Below are positions 63,894 through 64,000 of a stretch of 64,000 nt of DNA, piece after piece; the first letter of the stretch is position 1; each line of letters begins with the position of its first letter. The notes beneath the pieces were generated by a model. It saw only the letters and a program-made list of their open reading frames with translations. It did not search any database and was not told where the DNA came from. A program made the position numbers and the translations under genes. Source of the stretch: Cupriavidus sp. BIS7 (GTDB lineage Bacteria > Pseudomonadota > Gammaproteobacteria > Burkholderiales > Burkholderiaceae); contig NZ_ALOU01000005.1 in the NCBI RefSeq assembly GCF_000292345.1, positions 62,001 through 126,000 of the forward strand, read 5' to 3'.

Positions 63894-64000
63894 TCACCAC
63901 TGTGCGCCGGGATAGGCGCGCTGCAGGAACTGCATCTCGGCCAGCAGATAGCCAAGGTGTTCGGTATGACGGCCGTGGCGGCCACCGCTTTGCGCCCATT
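63894..64000 (-). CDS. paaC: Phenylacetyl-CoA epoxidase structural subunit PaaC, C-terminal end (cut by window edge)
   Basis: The last 34 codons of a minus-strand gene reading 'GGRHGRHTEHLGYLLAEMQF...YPGAQW' then TGA at 63894-63896. This matches the conserved PaaC C-terminus. Identity is supported by its position just before paaD in the usual paaABCDE order. The rest is outside the window. Confidence 0.9.
   Translation of the reverse strand, partial: WAQSGGRHGRHTEHLGYLLAEMQFLQRAYPGAQW

Overview
The window reads as chromosomal DNA of a high-GC betaproteobacterium of the Burkholderiaceae, most probably Cupriavidus or a close relative. This is inferred from the gene content: two Bug/TctC solute-binding proteins, two Burkholderia-type trimeric porins, a paaC-D-E-N-K run, several IclR/LysR/GntR-controlled aromatic or organic-acid catabolic clusters, and an L-aspartate dehydrogenase of the Cupriavidus type. 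I see no rRNA, tRNA, CRISPR, IS element or phage. The whole window looks like accessory catabolic and regulatory DNA with few broken genes.

Layout. 1-1.4 kb: start of a D-serine dehydratase gene and its divergent LysR regulator. 1.4-2.6 kb: hydrolase-OsmC fusion. 2.7-10.9 kb: a CusRS-like two-component system divergent from a tripartite RND efflux operon (pump, adaptor, outer-membrane channel). 10.8-13.8 kb: a large membrane HD-GYP protein. 13.8-15.6 kb: LysR and SDR, divergent. 15.7-20.3 kb: IclR regulator, Bug receptor and an IorAB-type molybdenum hydroxylase. 20.7-22.9 kb: MarR, YeiH transporter, small Gly-rich secreted protein, and a palindromic repeat. 23.1-35.2 kb: twelve co-directional minus-strand genes. 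In transcription order they are small HTH-like protein, Rieske oxygenase, SDR, cupin, IclR, atypical SDR, ThDP enzyme, aspartate dehydrogenase, aldehyde dehydrogenase, extradiol dioxygenase-like VOC protein, ferredoxin reductase and MFS aromatic-acid carrier. 35.5-36.4 kb: two small envelope proteins. 36.6-39.9 kb: an alpha/beta hydrolase divergent from a porin-Bug receptor pair. 40.1-46.1 kb: a BTAD-ATPase-TPR regulator followed by a BBE-type flavoprotein, a CMD protein, a Rieske ferredoxin and YaiI. 46.4-49.7 kb: acyl-CoA synthetase and TPR protein. 49.7-50.4 kb: a decayed AraC regulator. 50.4-51.5 kb: second porin. 51.7-59.0 kb: a lactonase divergent from a tandem-wHTH GntR regulator, followed by MFS, cupin, Ldh2, ABM and ALDH genes. 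59.1-64.0 kb: phenylacetate genes paaK, paaN, paaE, paaD and the end of paaC.

The main discovery is a probable IclR-controlled aromatic-catabolic regulon spanning 18-40 kb. Two IclR paralogues share a nearly identical recognition helix. Four promoter regions carry a 16-bp palindrome of the form GTTYYA-N4-TRRAAC (with one or two mismatches at some copies): upstream of IclR-1, upstream of the twelve-gene operon, at the start of the alpha/beta hydrolase, and upstream of the porin-Bug pair. Each has a second, weaker copy about 19-20 bp away centre to centre. Together these loci encode uptake (porin, two Bug proteins, MFS), ring hydroxylation (Rieske oxygenase and reductase), dihydrodiol oxidation (SDR), extradiol cleavage (VOC protein with H156/H215/E266) and fission-product hydrolysis (alpha/beta hydrolase). 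Lower-pathway steps appear to use a ThDP enzyme, an aldehyde dehydrogenase and, unusually, an aspartate dehydrogenase. I cannot name the substrate. Start codons were chosen from ribosome-binding sites and family alignment from memory; no database search was run.
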